A DNA stretch of 64,000 nt from Natrinema halophilum (GTDB taxonomy: Archaea > Halobacteriota > Halobacteria > Halobacteriales > Natrialbaceae), in the NCBI RefSeq assembly GCF_013402815.2, contig NZ_CP058601.1:3968001-4032000 (forward strand), read 5' to 3'. A program made the translations under genes and the position numbers. Below the pieces are notes generated by a model, which saw only the letters and a list, made by a program, of their open reading frames with translations, was not told the DNA's origin and made no database searches. Below, piece after piece: positions 49,582 through 58,746 of the stretch (the stretch's first letter is position 1; each line of letters opens with the position of its first letter).

Positions 49582-50262
49582 GTGTCGTCACCCATCGGTA
49601 CCGCACTGGCTGGCGTTATCTTCGGTCTCGCCCTCGCAGCACCGCCGGGACCGATGAACGCGATTATCGCCGAAGAAAGTGTCGTTCGTGGCTGGCGTGC
49701 GGGGTTTCGCTCCGGGTTGGGTGCCATGCTCGCGGACGCGATATTTTTCGTGCTGACGCTGGTCGGCATCGTCGCAGTCATCGATCGCGCACCGATCGTT
49801 CGGCCTGCACTCTACCTCACTGGCGGCTGTTTGATGCTGTTCTTCGCGGTCGGCGCGATCGATGAAGCCAGGTCTGCAACGTCGTTTACCGACGGCGGAC
49901 GAGTCGCGACCTCGGGGTTCCGAAAAACCTTCGCACTCTCGTTGACCAATCCGTATCAGATCGGGTTCTGGCTCACCGTCGGCGTCGGCCTGCTCGAGCC
50001 GGGGACCCTCGACGTTCTCGCAGCCGTTCCAGTCGCGGGACAGGCGCTCGCGGGGACGCTCGTCGTTCAAACTGGCTCGCCGGCGCTGTTGATCGGGTTC
50101 TTCGGCGGTATCGCCTGCTGGATCGTCGTTTTTCCGGCTGCATTGGCTGCCGCGGGACGTCGCGTCGACACGTTCGCACCGGCAGTAGCCGCGCTGAGCG
50201 CCGTCGTTCTCGTCGGTTTCGGGCTCCTCTTTCTGATGCTTGGAATGCTCCGGCTCAGTTAA
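49582..50262 (+). CDS. LysE-family amino acid exporter
   Basis: 226 residues with six hydrophobic helices. The first has the family signature GLALAAPPGPMNAIIAEESV. It would export amino acids or related small molecules across the membrane. It is divergent from the type IIG-like gene, sharing a 120-base promoter region. Confidence 0.85.
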   Translation: MSSPIGTALAGVIFGLALAAPPGPMNAIIAEESVVRGWRAGFRSGLGAMLADAIFFVLTLVGIVAVIDRAPIVRPALYLTGGCLMLFFAVGAIDEARSATSFTDGGRVATSGFRKTFALSLTNPYQIGFWLTVGVGLLEPGTLDVLAAVPVAGQALAGTLVVQTGSPALLIGFFGGIACWIVVFPAALAAAGRRVDTFAPAVAALSAVVLVGFGLLFLMLGMLRLS

Positions 50263-50391
50263 CCAGGGCAGACCGTCCCAATATCCGTTTCAGAGCCGCT
50301 GTTACGTCATTCGCTACGTCTCGATCGGTCGCCCGGTGGACGAACGCGGCGCCCGAGTCGAACGGCGGTTATGGATCTGCTCCTCTATCGA

Positions 50392-50940
50392 TTAACACCG
50401 GAGCAACTCGAAGCGGCTGTCCTCGGCGTGTGCCTGGCGATTAGTACCGGCATCGGCACTAGATTCGTTACCGCCCGATTCCCCTCCGGTAGATCGAGAT
50501 GACTGCTCGTCGTCGGGCCCGAAGTCCATCGCAGCCTCGAGCATCGGTAGCTGAAAGTCGAACCCGTGGATCAACTCGAACGAGTCGGCCGGGCTCAGCA
50601 AGTCCAGGATTCTGTCACCGACGTACTGCAATCCGACGACGATCTCGACGATCGATGTTCCGTCCATCGAACCGATGAGCTCGGCACCGATCGCCCCGTC
50701 TGAGTCGGTCAGCATCGCCGCGTGTAACCGAATCCAGATGTGCGTGCCGCTCTCCGAGCCGACGATATACGTGGCCCCGGCACCGTCGAAGCACGCTGTT
50801 GCCGGTTGTTCGGGCGAGTCGGCTGCGTTCCGTTCCTGTGTCGTCGCTCGAACGGTCGTTGCCGAAATCGGTATGGTAAAGAGAAGTACGATACAACAGA
50901 GCACGACGACGGTACCACCCGGTAAACGGGGCCCTCCCAT
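50392..50940 (-). CDS. Secreted haloarchaeal protein of unknown function
   Basis: 182 residues from the ATG at 50940; the longer upstream frame is arginine-rich shadow. A Sec-type signal peptide (about 8-32, GGTVVVLCCIVLLFTIPISATTVRA) precedes a soluble domain (about 50-140) with CFDGAGATYIVGSESGTHIWIR, and SMDGTSIVEIVVGLQYV near its middle. A Ser/Gly/Glu-rich tail ends in a Cys. It resembles a haloarchaeal DUF family (DUF7332 is my best guess). Function unknown. Confidence 0.6.
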   Translation of the reverse strand: MGGPRLPGGTVVVLCCIVLLFTIPISATTVRATTQERNAADSPEQPATACFDGAGATYIVGSESGTHIWIRLHAAMLTDSDGAIGAELIGSMDGTSIVEIVVGLQYVGDRILDLLSPADSFELIHGFDFQLPMLEAAMDFGPDDEQSSRSTGGESGGNESSADAGTNRQAHAEDSRFELLRC

Positions 50941-50966
50941 TACTATCGTCTCGATGCTACACCGGT

Positions 50967-51326
50967 ATGAACGCACTGGCCGATCCACCCACGGAAGGGT
51001 GGTTCGCCGAGGAATTGGCTGAAACGTTCGACTCGTGGTACGCTCACCGCGAGAACGGCAACGAGGACGCGAACCCTCCCGGCTACCGCAAGCGCGGCGA
51101 CGACAGCCAGCGCGTTGAGCGTGGGTTGTACGTGTGTGACGAGTGTGGACTGGTCGCCAACGCCGACGTGAACGGTGCCCAGAACATCCGACAAAAGGTA
51201 CTCCCGAGTCTCGCCTGTGACGGGGGAGATAGGGATAACGGCTGGATGGCACAGCCAGCGGTGCATCTGTTCGAGAAATCCACGGGACACGTAGTCCCAC
51301 AAGAACAGGGAACCCGCAAACCATAA
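50967..51326 (+). pseudogene. Internally deleted TnpB relic
   Basis: 119 residues remain of a protein normally 400-430 long. Residues 1-46 resemble the early part of haloarchaeal TnpB (WFAEELAETFDSWYAHR), though even the true start is missing. Then the sequence jumps to the C-terminal zinc ribbon: YVCDECGLVANADVNGAQNI, followed by the usual tail with GHVVPQEQGTRKP. The RuvC catalytic residues are gone, so it cannot cut DNA. The frame is open, which suggests a clean deletion. A right-end hairpin of the element follows at 51346. Confidence 0.85.
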
Positions 51327-51345
51327 TATCCCACCGCTTGGGAAA

Positions 51346-51365
51346 CCGCGGCGTTCACGCCGCGG
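51346..51365 (+). mobile_element. Right-end hairpin of the TnpB element
   Basis: CCGCGGCG-TTCA-CGCCGCGG forms a perfect 8-base stem with a 4-base loop, 20 bases after the relic's stop. IS605-family elements end in such subterminal hairpins, and the 3' end of tnpB plus right end makes the guide (omega) RNA. The element border is close to 51371, next to the stop codon of the HD-domain gene. Confidence 0.75.
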
Positions 51366-51371
51366 AGGATG

Positions 51372-52046
51372 TCATTCGCCAAGTGCGGCAATCTCGTCTT
51401 CGAGCCATTCGCTGAACCACTTGACTCGCTTCAGCCGCTGGTGGGCGATGCTCTCGGCGGTATCGCTCTGTACGCGTGAAGCGGCATCGTAGCCCCGTTC
51501 GAGGACTCGACTGACCATATCGTCGGCGTCCATGTGGGTGCGGGCTTCGTACCCCATCCGAAGCAACATCAGGGCGGTTCCGTTGGCTCCGATTTTGTCG
51601 AGCAAGTCCGCTTCGATGAGACACTGTGTCTCGAGAGCGAGGTCGGTCAGGTCGCTCTGGTAGGAATGGTGTTCGACGGCGCGACTCACCTGCTTGATGA
51701 ACGATTCGGGGTACTCTCCGTGGGATTCGAGGTATTCGCGAGCCACGCGAGCGCCGGCCTCGGCGTGAAGTTCCTGATCGGTCTCGAGTTTGGCAACGTC
51801 GTGAAAGAGTGCGGCGACGCGTGTCACGTCGGTATCTGCACCTTCTTTCTCGGCGATCTCCGTCGCGAGACTGACCACGTTGAGAATGTGGTTGTGCCGG
51901 TACTCGGCGGAGTGCCAGGGGTACCAGCGCATGCGCCCTCCCTCGTCTTCTTTCTCGACGCTGGCCGCGAGGTACTCGAAGACGAAGCCTTTCATCGCCT
52001 CGAATTCGGCATCGGTCAAACCGGTTTCTTTTATTTCAACGCCCAC
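51372..52046 (-). CDS. HD-domain metal-dependent phosphohydrolase
   Basis: 224 residues from a GTG at 52046, chosen because GGAGGG (52054-52059 on the other strand) sits at good distance and the upstream frame looks non-coding. Metal ligands are H53 in RHNHILNV, and the H82-D83 pair in ALFHDVAKLE; a later His-rich VEHHSYQ completes the set. HD proteins hydrolyse nucleotides or cyclic nucleotides. Its stop codon touches the end of the TnpB element, so the last residues may have been altered by insertion. Confidence 0.85.
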   Translation of the reverse strand: MGVEIKETGLTDAEFEAMKGFVFEYLAASVEKEDEGGRMRWYPWHSAEYRHNHILNVVSLATEIAEKEGADTDVTRVAALFHDVAKLETDQELHAEAGARVAREYLESHGEYPESFIKQVSRAVEHHSYQSDLTDLALETQCLIEADLLDKIGANGTALMLLRMGYEARTHMDADDMVSRVLERGYDAASRVQSDTAESIAHQRLKRVKWFSEWLEDEIAALGE

Positions 52047-52200
52047 GATAGATCCCTCCGCAGCAGACGAACGATAGTCATTACTGGAATGTTCGGTCGT
52101 TTCATTCTTTAGCCTTTGGTTCGATACGACTTTGCTGAGAGGGATCCCACAGAGACAGCCATATTCTGCTGTGTGCCAGCCCGGACGTACACTTTCGGCG

Positions 52201-52542
52201 TTACCGAAGTCCACGGACGAGCGAACCGAGCAGTGCCCCACCCGGTGGAATCACGACACTGACGACGACCACCTGACCCATCTCGAGATACGTACCGAGG
52301 ACGCCGGCCGACGCGAGCCACACCGCAAAGGTGACGACGGATAGCAAGCCGAACGCGAGACCGGCGAGGAGGCCGCGTCGAATCGACGGTTGGACGAGGG
52401 ACACGATGGCTCCACCGGCGACGAATCCCACCCAGTGGACCCACGCGAACGCGAGACCAGCGACGATCCCACCGGCTATCGACAGCCGACGGCGGCGGTC
52501 GTCAGCCCGAGTCTCGTCGAGCCACGTGCCGATCGAACTCAT
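52201..52542 (-). CDS. Small membrane protein coupled to the acylase gene
   Basis: 113 residues with three hydrophobic helices (about 20-50, 55-80, 85-105). The ATG at 52542 overlaps the stop of the acylase-family gene by four bases (52539-52542), so the two are co-translated. I recognise no family with certainty; haloarchaeal DUF5518-type proteins are similar in size and style. Perhaps an accessory or anchor of the acylase. Confidence 0.65.
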   Translation of the reverse strand: MSSIGTWLDETRADDRRRRLSIAGGIVAGLAFAWVHWVGFVAGGAIVSLVQPSIRRGLLAGLAFGLLSVVTFAVWLASAGVLGTYLEMGQVVVVSVVIPPGGALLGSLVRGLR

Positions 52543-54980
52543 CCGTCACCCTCCGAGAACTCGACAGTAGTGGTATCCGGTGACGTAAGCGGGATCGGCT
52601 TGTACTCACCGTCGGCCCATTGCTGCAGTTGGTCCGCATAGTGTGCAGAAAACGGCGACCCGTCGTTCCCCCCCGGGAACGCTCCCTGCGACGGACCGCT
52701 CGAGTCGTCCATCGGGCAAATCTGTCGCCAGCTACTTCCGACGTCGTTCTCGGCGCGGAAATTGTTGAGCGATGCCGCCGACCCGTCCGTCGGATATCGG
52801 GGGTAGTTCAGCCACTCCCGATCGAAGGGGTGGTCGATGGCCGTCGTGTTGTAGTCACCGAACGTTTCCCACCCGTTCTCCTCGAGTTCCGTCGCGGTTC
52901 GGTCGAGCGCGTCGGCGATTGCAACGTCCCGGCCGTCCGGGAACCACGCCGAGTCAGGTGAAAGCGTGATGAGGACCCAGTCGTTTCCGTAGTACTCTTC
53001 GGGGTCACGGCGACTATCCAGGGCATCCGCCAGTCGCGGCCGGAAGACCACGTCGCGATAGTGAGAGAGAAATCGGGCGAAAACGAGGGCGGCCCGCGAA
53101 TCTCGATCCATTCGGTACTCCCATCCTTCGAGGTCCGCGAGCAGCTCTTCGGACGGCCCGTCGACGGCATCGCCAGCCTCGTCGATCATCGTCGGAACGA
53201 ACATCGCCGCCCGTTCGTCGTGGGTGTCGCGCTGGAGATCGCGCATAAACGCGGGAGTGATCGGGCGATCGCTCTCGACGCGACCGTCCAGTCTCTTCCA
53301 GAGCTGAATTCCACGGAACGGTGCGGAATAGCTCTCCGCGAAGTAATGCGGGTAGTCGGCGTCGTCGACGATGCGTTGATTCGCCGTCCCGATGTACCCG
53401 GGATCGATGACGTGGGGCATCTCCTCGTAGGGGATGAACTCGTCCCAATCGGACTCGCCGTACGGAACGAACCCCGGCCACTCACCGTCCTGTCCGGAGC
53501 CGTCGAACACCCTATTTCCGGGGACGGGCTCGTCGTCCGTGTATCGGATCGGGACCTTCCCGGTGACACGATACAGCGTGTTCCCGTCGCGGTCGGCATA
53601 GACGAAATTCTGAGTTGGCAGGTCGAACCGTCGGAGTGCATCCTGCACGTCGGCGATTCCGTCGCTACGTCCCAGTTCGAGGATCGCGTCGCTCGTTCGG
53701 GTGGCCGTCAAACCGACCCATGAGATGGCGACCTGGTTCCGGAGTTCGTCGCCGTCGCTTTCGGTTTCGAGTACGGGCCCGTGAACGGTCTTTCTGACGG
53801 TCACTTCGCGGTCGCGCCCGTCGGCGACTTCGATAGTCCGACGCTCGTCGTCGAACTCCCGGAACTCCTCCCCGTACCGGTACTGGCCGTTTCGGGTCTC
53901 GTACTCGTAAAAGTCGATCGTATCGGCACCGGCGTTCGTTAGGCCCCACGCGCCGGACTCGTTTTCGCCGATGACGACGAATGGGATCCCAGGGAACGTG
54001 ACCCCTCTCGTGTGTGTTTCGGGCCCCTCGAGGTGCATCTCGTACCAGACCGGCGGTGCCATAAGTGCCAGGTGCGGGTCGTTTGCAAGGATTGGCGATC
54101 CAGAATCCGTGTGATCGCCCGAAACGACCCACGAATTCGATCCGACGCCGGGCGAGGACTCGAACGCCGAAATCCAGGCCGTCAGCTCTGGATCGATCCG
54201 TCGCTGACCGACTGTCGAAGTCGTCTGATCGTTTTCTGTAGCGTCATCGCCGTGGCCGAGAATAGTCGCATCGTGGTCGAGTCGATCGGGAAACAGCGTT
54301 TCGGCGGCTTCCTGCCCCATCTCGGCTGCGACCGTTTCTTTGCGAAGCGTTCGGAAACTGCCGGTCAGTCCCCACGAGATCTGAATCGAGGCGAGCAACA
54401 TATCGACCGGGTTCCAGGGATCGGGCTCGTAGTCCAGGAGGTCGAACTCTTGGGGAAGGGGCCGATCGAGGTGCCGGTTGACGCCCGCGGCGAACGCTTC
54501 TGCGAGCCGTCCGGATTCAGTGTCACGGACGAGATCCCAGCTAGCGGCCGCCGCCCCGACGAAATCCATCTTCACGTGGAATCGATCGGAGGGGAGCGCC
54601 CGATCACCGACGACGGCCGAGAGTTGGCCGCGCATTTGTCGGCGCTGGAGGTCCATCTGGAACAGGCGGTCGGCGCCCTGTGCGTAACCGGCGGCGAAAT
54701 AGAGTGCCTCCTCCGAGTCGGCATCGACGTGTGGGACGCCGGTATCGTCGTAGCTGAGGCTCGCCGATCCGTATGGGGTAGACACTTGCTCCGGCAGGTC
54801 CCGAGCGACGGTATCCCAGACCGAACCGCTAAACGGCGCAAACCGATCGAGATATCCCCTTATGGGCGTGGCGGTCGCACCCACCACACCGCCCCCGAGA
54901 AGGGCAGCGAGAACGCCGCGTCTCGTCCGTTCTCGAGGGGTAAACTGTTCCCTGATTGTTTGTTTAGCATCCCGATCCAT
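52539..54980 (-). CDS. Penicillin acylase-family N-terminal nucleophile hydrolase
   Basis: 813 residues. A Tat signal (TRRGVLAALLGGGVVGA) predicts export. The precursor would cut itself before S281 in GVGSNSWVVSGDHT, freeing the Ser nucleophile of the beta chain; the next helpers are the ANDPHL motif and Asn in GLTNAG. The alpha chain (about 60-270) carries the FAAGYAQGADRLFQMDLQRR stretch common to the family. These enzymes cleave amide bonds of acylated amines, such as acyl-homoserine lactones or N-acyl amino acids; the substrate here is unknown. It heads a two-gene unit with the small membrane protein. Confidence 0.88.
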   Translation of the reverse strand: MDRDAKQTIREQFTPRERTRRGVLAALLGGGVVGATATPIRGYLDRFAPFSGSVWDTVARDLPEQVSTPYGSASLSYDDTGVPHVDADSEEALYFAAGYAQGADRLFQMDLQRRQMRGQLSAVVGDRALPSDRFHVKMDFVGAAAASWDLVRDTESGRLAEAFAAGVNRHLDRPLPQEFDLLDYEPDPWNPVDMLLASIQISWGLTGSFRTLRKETVAAEMGQEAAETLFPDRLDHDATILGHGDDATENDQTTSTVGQRRIDPELTAWISAFESSPGVGSNSWVVSGDHTDSGSPILANDPHLALMAPPVWYEMHLEGPETHTRGVTFPGIPFVVIGENESGAWGLTNAGADTIDFYEYETRNGQYRYGEEFREFDDERRTIEVADGRDREVTVRKTVHGPVLETESDGDELRNQVAISWVGLTATRTSDAILELGRSDGIADVQDALRRFDLPTQNFVYADRDGNTLYRVTGKVPIRYTDDEPVPGNRVFDGSGQDGEWPGFVPYGESDWDEFIPYEEMPHVIDPGYIGTANQRIVDDADYPHYFAESYSAPFRGIQLWKRLDGRVESDRPITPAFMRDLQRDTHDERAAMFVPTMIDEAGDAVDGPSEELLADLEGWEYRMDRDSRAALVFARFLSHYRDVVFRPRLADALDSRRDPEEYYGNDWVLITLSPDSAWFPDGRDVAIADALDRTATELEENGWETFGDYNTTAIDHPFDREWLNYPRYPTDGSAASLNNFRAENDVGSSWRQICPMDDSSGPSQGAFPGGNDGSPFSAHYADQLQQWADGEYKPIPLTSPDTTTVEFSEGDG

Positions 54981-55213
54981 GACACGTGGTTACGGTGATC
55001 GTTCAAAACAGTTGTGGTCAGCTAGCAGTCCACAGTTGCTTCGTGACGACAGGTCGCTACTCACCGAGTTATCACCCGTTCAGACCTGACTCGTGGTCCG
55101 CTGTCACCCCCACTGCTCGGCACTCGCCCGCCCGCATCGAATCGATGGGTTACGTTTTGTGTCACCAATCATCTTCCGTTAAAGTCAAACAGTCGGCTCG
55201 GGAAGTGTCCAGT

Positions 55214-55630
55214 ATGAGCAGTGAACAGGATGCGGAGTCGATCCGGTGTCTCGTCGCCAAAGTCGGCCTCGACGGCCACGACCGTGGAGCGCACGTGATT
55301 GCACGCGCGTTCCGCGATGCCGGCTTCGAGGTCATTTACTCTGGATTGCACAAATCACCAGACGAAATCGTTCAGGCTGCAGTGCAGGAAGACGTCGACG
55401 TCCTCGGCATCTCTATCCTCTCTGGTGCTCACGACACGTTGGTCCCGAAGATCATGAACGGTCTCGAGGAGTACGGCGCCAAAGATGATACCCTCGTCCT
55501 CGCCGGTGGTGTTATTCCCGACGAGGACCGCGAGGGACTCTTAGACGACGGCGTCGCGGCGATCTTCGGGCCCGGTACCTCGATCGAGGAGACTATCGAT
55601 TTCGTCCGCGAGAACGCACCGCAGCGATGA
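55214..55630 (+). CDS. Methylmalonyl-CoA mutase, B12-binding small subunit
   Basis: 138 residues from the ATG at 55214. The cobalamin-binding motif is D20-x-H22-x-x-G25 in VGLDGHDRGAH, followed by SILSGAH and AGGVIP that hold the lower cofactor tail. The enzyme turns methylmalonyl-CoA into succinyl-CoA in propionate and odd-chain use. Archaea often code the large catalytic subunit separately; it is not in this window. The stop overlaps the meaB start by four bases. Confidence 0.92.
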   Translation: MSSEQDAESIRCLVAKVGLDGHDRGAHVIARAFRDAGFEVIYSGLHKSPDEIVQAAVQEDVDVLGISILSGAHDTLVPKIMNGLEEYGAKDDTLVLAGGVIPDEDREGLLDDGVAAIFGPGTSIEETIDFVRENAPQR

Positions 55631-56715
55631 ATATGGATTCGGACGACGAATCGCTGCTCGAGTCGTTACTGTCGGGTGAACACCGCGCGCTCGCCAGGGT
55701 CATCTCGAAGATAGAGAACCGATCGCCGGGCTATCGGGATCTCGTTTCACAGTTGTACGCACACACTGGAAACGCAGACGTAATCGGCATCACGGGAAGC
55801 CCCGGCGCGGGCAAGTCGACGCTGGTCGACAAACTCGCCGAAGCGTACCGAGACCGGGGCGAAACGGTCGGGATCATTGCGATAGACCCGTCATCGCCGT
55901 TCACCGGGGGAGCCGTCCTCGGGGATCGAATCCGGATGGCTTCCACGGTCGGTGACATGGACGTGTTCGTCCGCTCGATGAGCGCCCGGGGAACTCTCGG
56001 AGGTCTCTCGACGGCCACGGCAGATGCGGTCAAAGCGATGGACGCGTTCGGGAAGGACAAAATCATCGTCGAGACCGTCGGCGCCGGACAGAACGAGATC
56101 GACATCGTCCGGACCGCCGACAGCGTCGCCGTCCTCGTCCCACCGGGATCGGGAGACGACATTCAGACCCTCAAAGCGGGTATTCTGGAGATCGCAGATA
56201 TTTTCGTCGTCAACAAGGCCGACCGGGACGGCGCGGACCGAACCGTCCAGGAACTGCGGGAAATGGTCCACATCGGCGAGGAAAGTGGAATCGGCGGCGG
56301 TCACCACGGCGTCGATACTGGCCTCGACGGTAGCGACGCGGTTGAGGACGACGCTGCGGGGTCGGACGAAGGCTGGACCCCGCCGATCGTCGAGACAGTC
56401 GCCACGAAAGGGACTGGCGTCGAAGCCTTCATCGATGAACTCACGACCCATCGCGCGTACCTCGTCGACTCCGGCGCCCGGGCCGAGAAGGTACGAACGC
56501 GCTACGCCGAGGAGATTCGTACGCTGCTTCGCGAGGACGTTCACACCATGCTCGAGGACGAACTCGCCGAGAGCGGCGGGATCGACGACCTCGCCGAAGC
56601 CGTCCGTCAGGGCGAGACCGACCCCTACTCCATCGCGACCGACGTCCTCGCACCCGTCGAAGCCTGTCTCGAGAACGTAGAGACCGACGCGAGTGAGGAC
56701 ACGGACACGGAGTAG
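55627..56715 (+). CDS. meaB: MeaB-type GTPase, methylmalonyl-CoA mutase chaperone
   Basis: 362 residues. The P-loop is GSPGAGKST at 57-65, with IAIDPSSPFTGGAVLGDRIR and a switch ETVGAGQNEIDI after it, all typical of MeaB/ArgK G3E GTPases. The GTP-specific motif NKADRDGADR is clear. The protein guards and reloads the B12 cofactor of methylmalonyl-CoA mutase, whose small subunit gene overlaps its start. An insertion of about 30 residues, Gly/Asp-rich, interrupts the region before the WTPPIVETVATKGTGV motif, longer than in bacterial forms. Confidence 0.93.
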   Translation: MNMDSDDESLLESLLSGEHRALARVISKIENRSPGYRDLVSQLYAHTGNADVIGITGSPGAGKSTLVDKLAEAYRDRGETVGIIAIDPSSPFTGGAVLGDRIRMASTVGDMDVFVRSMSARGTLGGLSTATADAVKAMDAFGKDKIIVETVGAGQNEIDIVRTADSVAVLVPPGSGDDIQTLKAGILEIADIFVVNKADRDGADRTVQELREMVHIGEESGIGGGHHGVDTGLDGSDAVEDDAAGSDEGWTPPIVETVATKGTGVEAFIDELTTHRAYLVDSGARAEKVRTRYAEEIRTLLREDVHTMLEDELAESGGIDDLAEAVRQGETDPYSIATDVLAPVEACLENVETDASEDTDTE

Positions 56716-57026
56716 CGTCGCTCCGCGACCGGTCGTCGAACGAGGGCGCTCCGAGACGGAGCGCACCATCGAAACCGAATCCGAGAGCGGGTGTTGATCC
56801 GCCGTTCGTACCCAACGTGTTGATGGTAAAATGATGCGTATAGGGATTCGACGAGTTCCTCCATTTCTCTACGGAAACGGACTGATTCCGAAACCTATCA
56901 GAACGCAAACGTACTGAAGACGCCGTACACGGCGCGATTCTCGGCGCTGTGTGGTAGATGTGCCGTTACAGGAGATATCCGAGTCCGAACCCGAGGTCTA
57001 AGGACGGTGCCGTCCTATACTCGCGC
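56716..57026. other. Intergenic region, 311 bases
   Basis: No gene seen. The right part contains a short palindromic GCCGTACACGGC at 56922-56933 (from ACGCCGTACACGGCGC), which might be a transcription terminator hairpin or operator. Confidence 0.35.
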
Positions 57027-57965
57027 ATGAAAGCCCGAACAGTCCTCGGTGTGGCGCTTGGAACCGTCGGCGGCGCGATTATCGGCGACAGACTCCTGAA
57101 ACAGCGCGCGGGCGACCTCGAGAACCCACTACCCGGCGTCGAGCGAACGTATCGATGGCGCGGAATCGAGACGACCTACACCGTCGCGGGCGATCCGAAT
57201 GATCCGGATATGCTTCTCCTCCACGGGATCTACGCCGGATCCAGCAGCAACGAATTCGCGCCGATTGTCGAGCAACTGGCCGAGGATTACCGCGTGTACG
57301 TGGTCGACCTTCCCGGCTTTGGCCGTTCGGAACGACCTCCGCTCGTCTACTCAGCGTCTCTCTACGCCGAATTCATCCGCGACTTCGCTGACGAGGTCAC
57401 CGACGAACCGATTGTCGTCACCTCCTCGCTTGCGAGTGCGTTCGCCGTCGACGCTGCAGACGAGACCGACTTCGAGCGGCTGGTGTTGATCTGTCCCACC
57501 GACGAGACGGGCGACGAGCGGCCGTGGGTACGAACCCTATTGCGAACTCCAATCATCGGAACGACGCTGTACAACCTGCTCGCGAGCAAGCCGTCGATCC
57601 GGTACTTTTTCCACCGCGATGGGTACTACGACTCCGATCGAATCGATTCGGATGAAGTTCAGTACGCCTGGGACAGCGCTCACCAACCCGGCGCACGTTA
57701 CGCCACCGCTTCCTTCGCAGCAGCTACTCTCGATCCCGAGTTCGATCTGGCGACCGAACTTGCGGGCCTCGAGACGCCGACCACGCTGGTCTGGGGTCGG
57801 GATGCAGAACTCATCCCGCTCAGAGAGGGTCGGGATCTCGCCGAGGCGGCCGACCTCGAACTGGTCGTCATCGACTACGCGACGCAACTACCCCACGCCG
57901 AACATCCGGACAAATTCGTCGAATACCTGAGCGCGGAGCTCCCGCGGGTCGACATCGACGAGTAG
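57027..57965 (+). CDS. Alpha/beta hydrolase with atypical nucleophile elbow
   Basis: 312 residues from the ATG at 57027. A hydrophobic N-terminus (about 5-22) could anchor it. The fold is clear: MLLLHGIYAGSSSNEF (oxyanion loop), VYVVDLPGFGRSERPP, LVWGRDAELIP (acid Asp) and LPHAEHPDKFVEYL (His). The usual GxSxG elbow is TSSLA at 132-136, keeping a Ser at 134 but losing both glycines. It may be a poor hydrolase or act as another kind of enzyme. Single gene. Confidence 0.82.
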   Translation: MKARTVLGVALGTVGGAIIGDRLLKQRAGDLENPLPGVERTYRWRGIETTYTVAGDPNDPDMLLLHGIYAGSSSNEFAPIVEQLAEDYRVYVVDLPGFGRSERPPLVYSASLYAEFIRDFADEVTDEPIVVTSSLASAFAVDAADETDFERLVLICPTDETGDERPWVRTLLRTPIIGTTLYNLLASKPSIRYFFHRDGYYDSDRIDSDEVQYAWDSAHQPGARYATASFAAATLDPEFDLATELAGLETPTTLVWGRDAELIPLREGRDLAEAADLELVVIDYATQLPHAEHPDKFVEYLSAELPRVDIDE

Positions 57966-57993
57966 CCGAGCGGGGAGCGTGCCGCGTTCGTCA

Positions 57994-58653
57994 TCATCGC
58001 TTCGGAACGTTCTGGACTACTTTCGGCGTCGTAGACGACGGCTCCCGTTCGTCGCCCATTCCAGTCGTAACCACGAGGCGCATCCCGCGTCGGACGCTCA
58101 TGTCGATTTCGTGGACCTGCTCTTCGGGTAGCAGTACCAGCCTGCCGGCGGTTGGATTCGGACTGTTGGGCAAAAAGACGTTGTAGACGTCCTGCCCGGC
58201 CACTTCCTCGACTGGGGTCGGGCTCTCGCCCGTAACGAGGCCGATCATGTAGACGCCTTCCCGGGGATACTCGACCAGAACGACGCTTTCGTAGCCCGTT
58301 TTTCGTTCGACGAGCGAGTCCGCGACCTGCCGGACGCTCGAGTAGATCGTACTGACCAGGGGCACGACGTTGACGAGGCGACCGATGTTGCCGAACAGTT
58401 GCCGGCCGACGCTCTGCTTGGCGAGAAAACCGAGGAAGATGATCGACGTGACGATCAAGATGACGGCGAGTATCTGGGCGACGGCTTCGACGTTGCCCGT
58501 GTACTGTGCCAGTCCCGCGGCGCGAACGATCGGGGTGACGAACTGTCGCAACCAACTGACGAGGAGTCGGAGTACGTACAGCGTAACGGCAAGCGGTGCG
58601 ACCAGGATCAATCCCGCGACGAAGCTACTCTTGATAGATTCCGTGAGTTTCAT
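57994..58653 (-). CDS. DUF502-family membrane protein
   Basis: 219 residues. Two membrane helices (about 10-38 and 58-80) are followed by a soluble beta domain. Family marks are GLILVAPLAVTLYVLRLLV, PLVSTIYSSVRQVADSL and VEYPREGVYMIGLVTGE. DUF502 occurs in bacteria, haloarchaea and plants (COV-like proteins); its role at the membrane is not established. Confidence 0.9.
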   Translation of the reverse strand: MKLTESIKSSFVAGLILVAPLAVTLYVLRLLVSWLRQFVTPIVRAAGLAQYTGNVEAVAQILAVILIVTSIIFLGFLAKQSVGRQLFGNIGRLVNVVPLVSTIYSSVRQVADSLVERKTGYESVVLVEYPREGVYMIGLVTGESPTPVEEVAGQDVYNVFLPNSPNPTAGRLVLLPEEQVHEIDMSVRRGMRLVVTTGMGDEREPSSTTPKVVQNVPKR

Positions 58654-58746
58654 AGCGGCGTTGGAGTCCCGCGGCTGAAATACCCATCGGCGACGCCACT
58701 CACGGTCGTGATTTAGGGGCTGAGAGGCAAGCGCAGAGCCGGGTAC

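Noticed and set aside
50941-51324. Long N-terminal extension of the secreted protein gene
   Set aside because: It is antisense to the TnpB relic and arginine-rich; the ATG at 50940 directly precedes a clear signal peptide.
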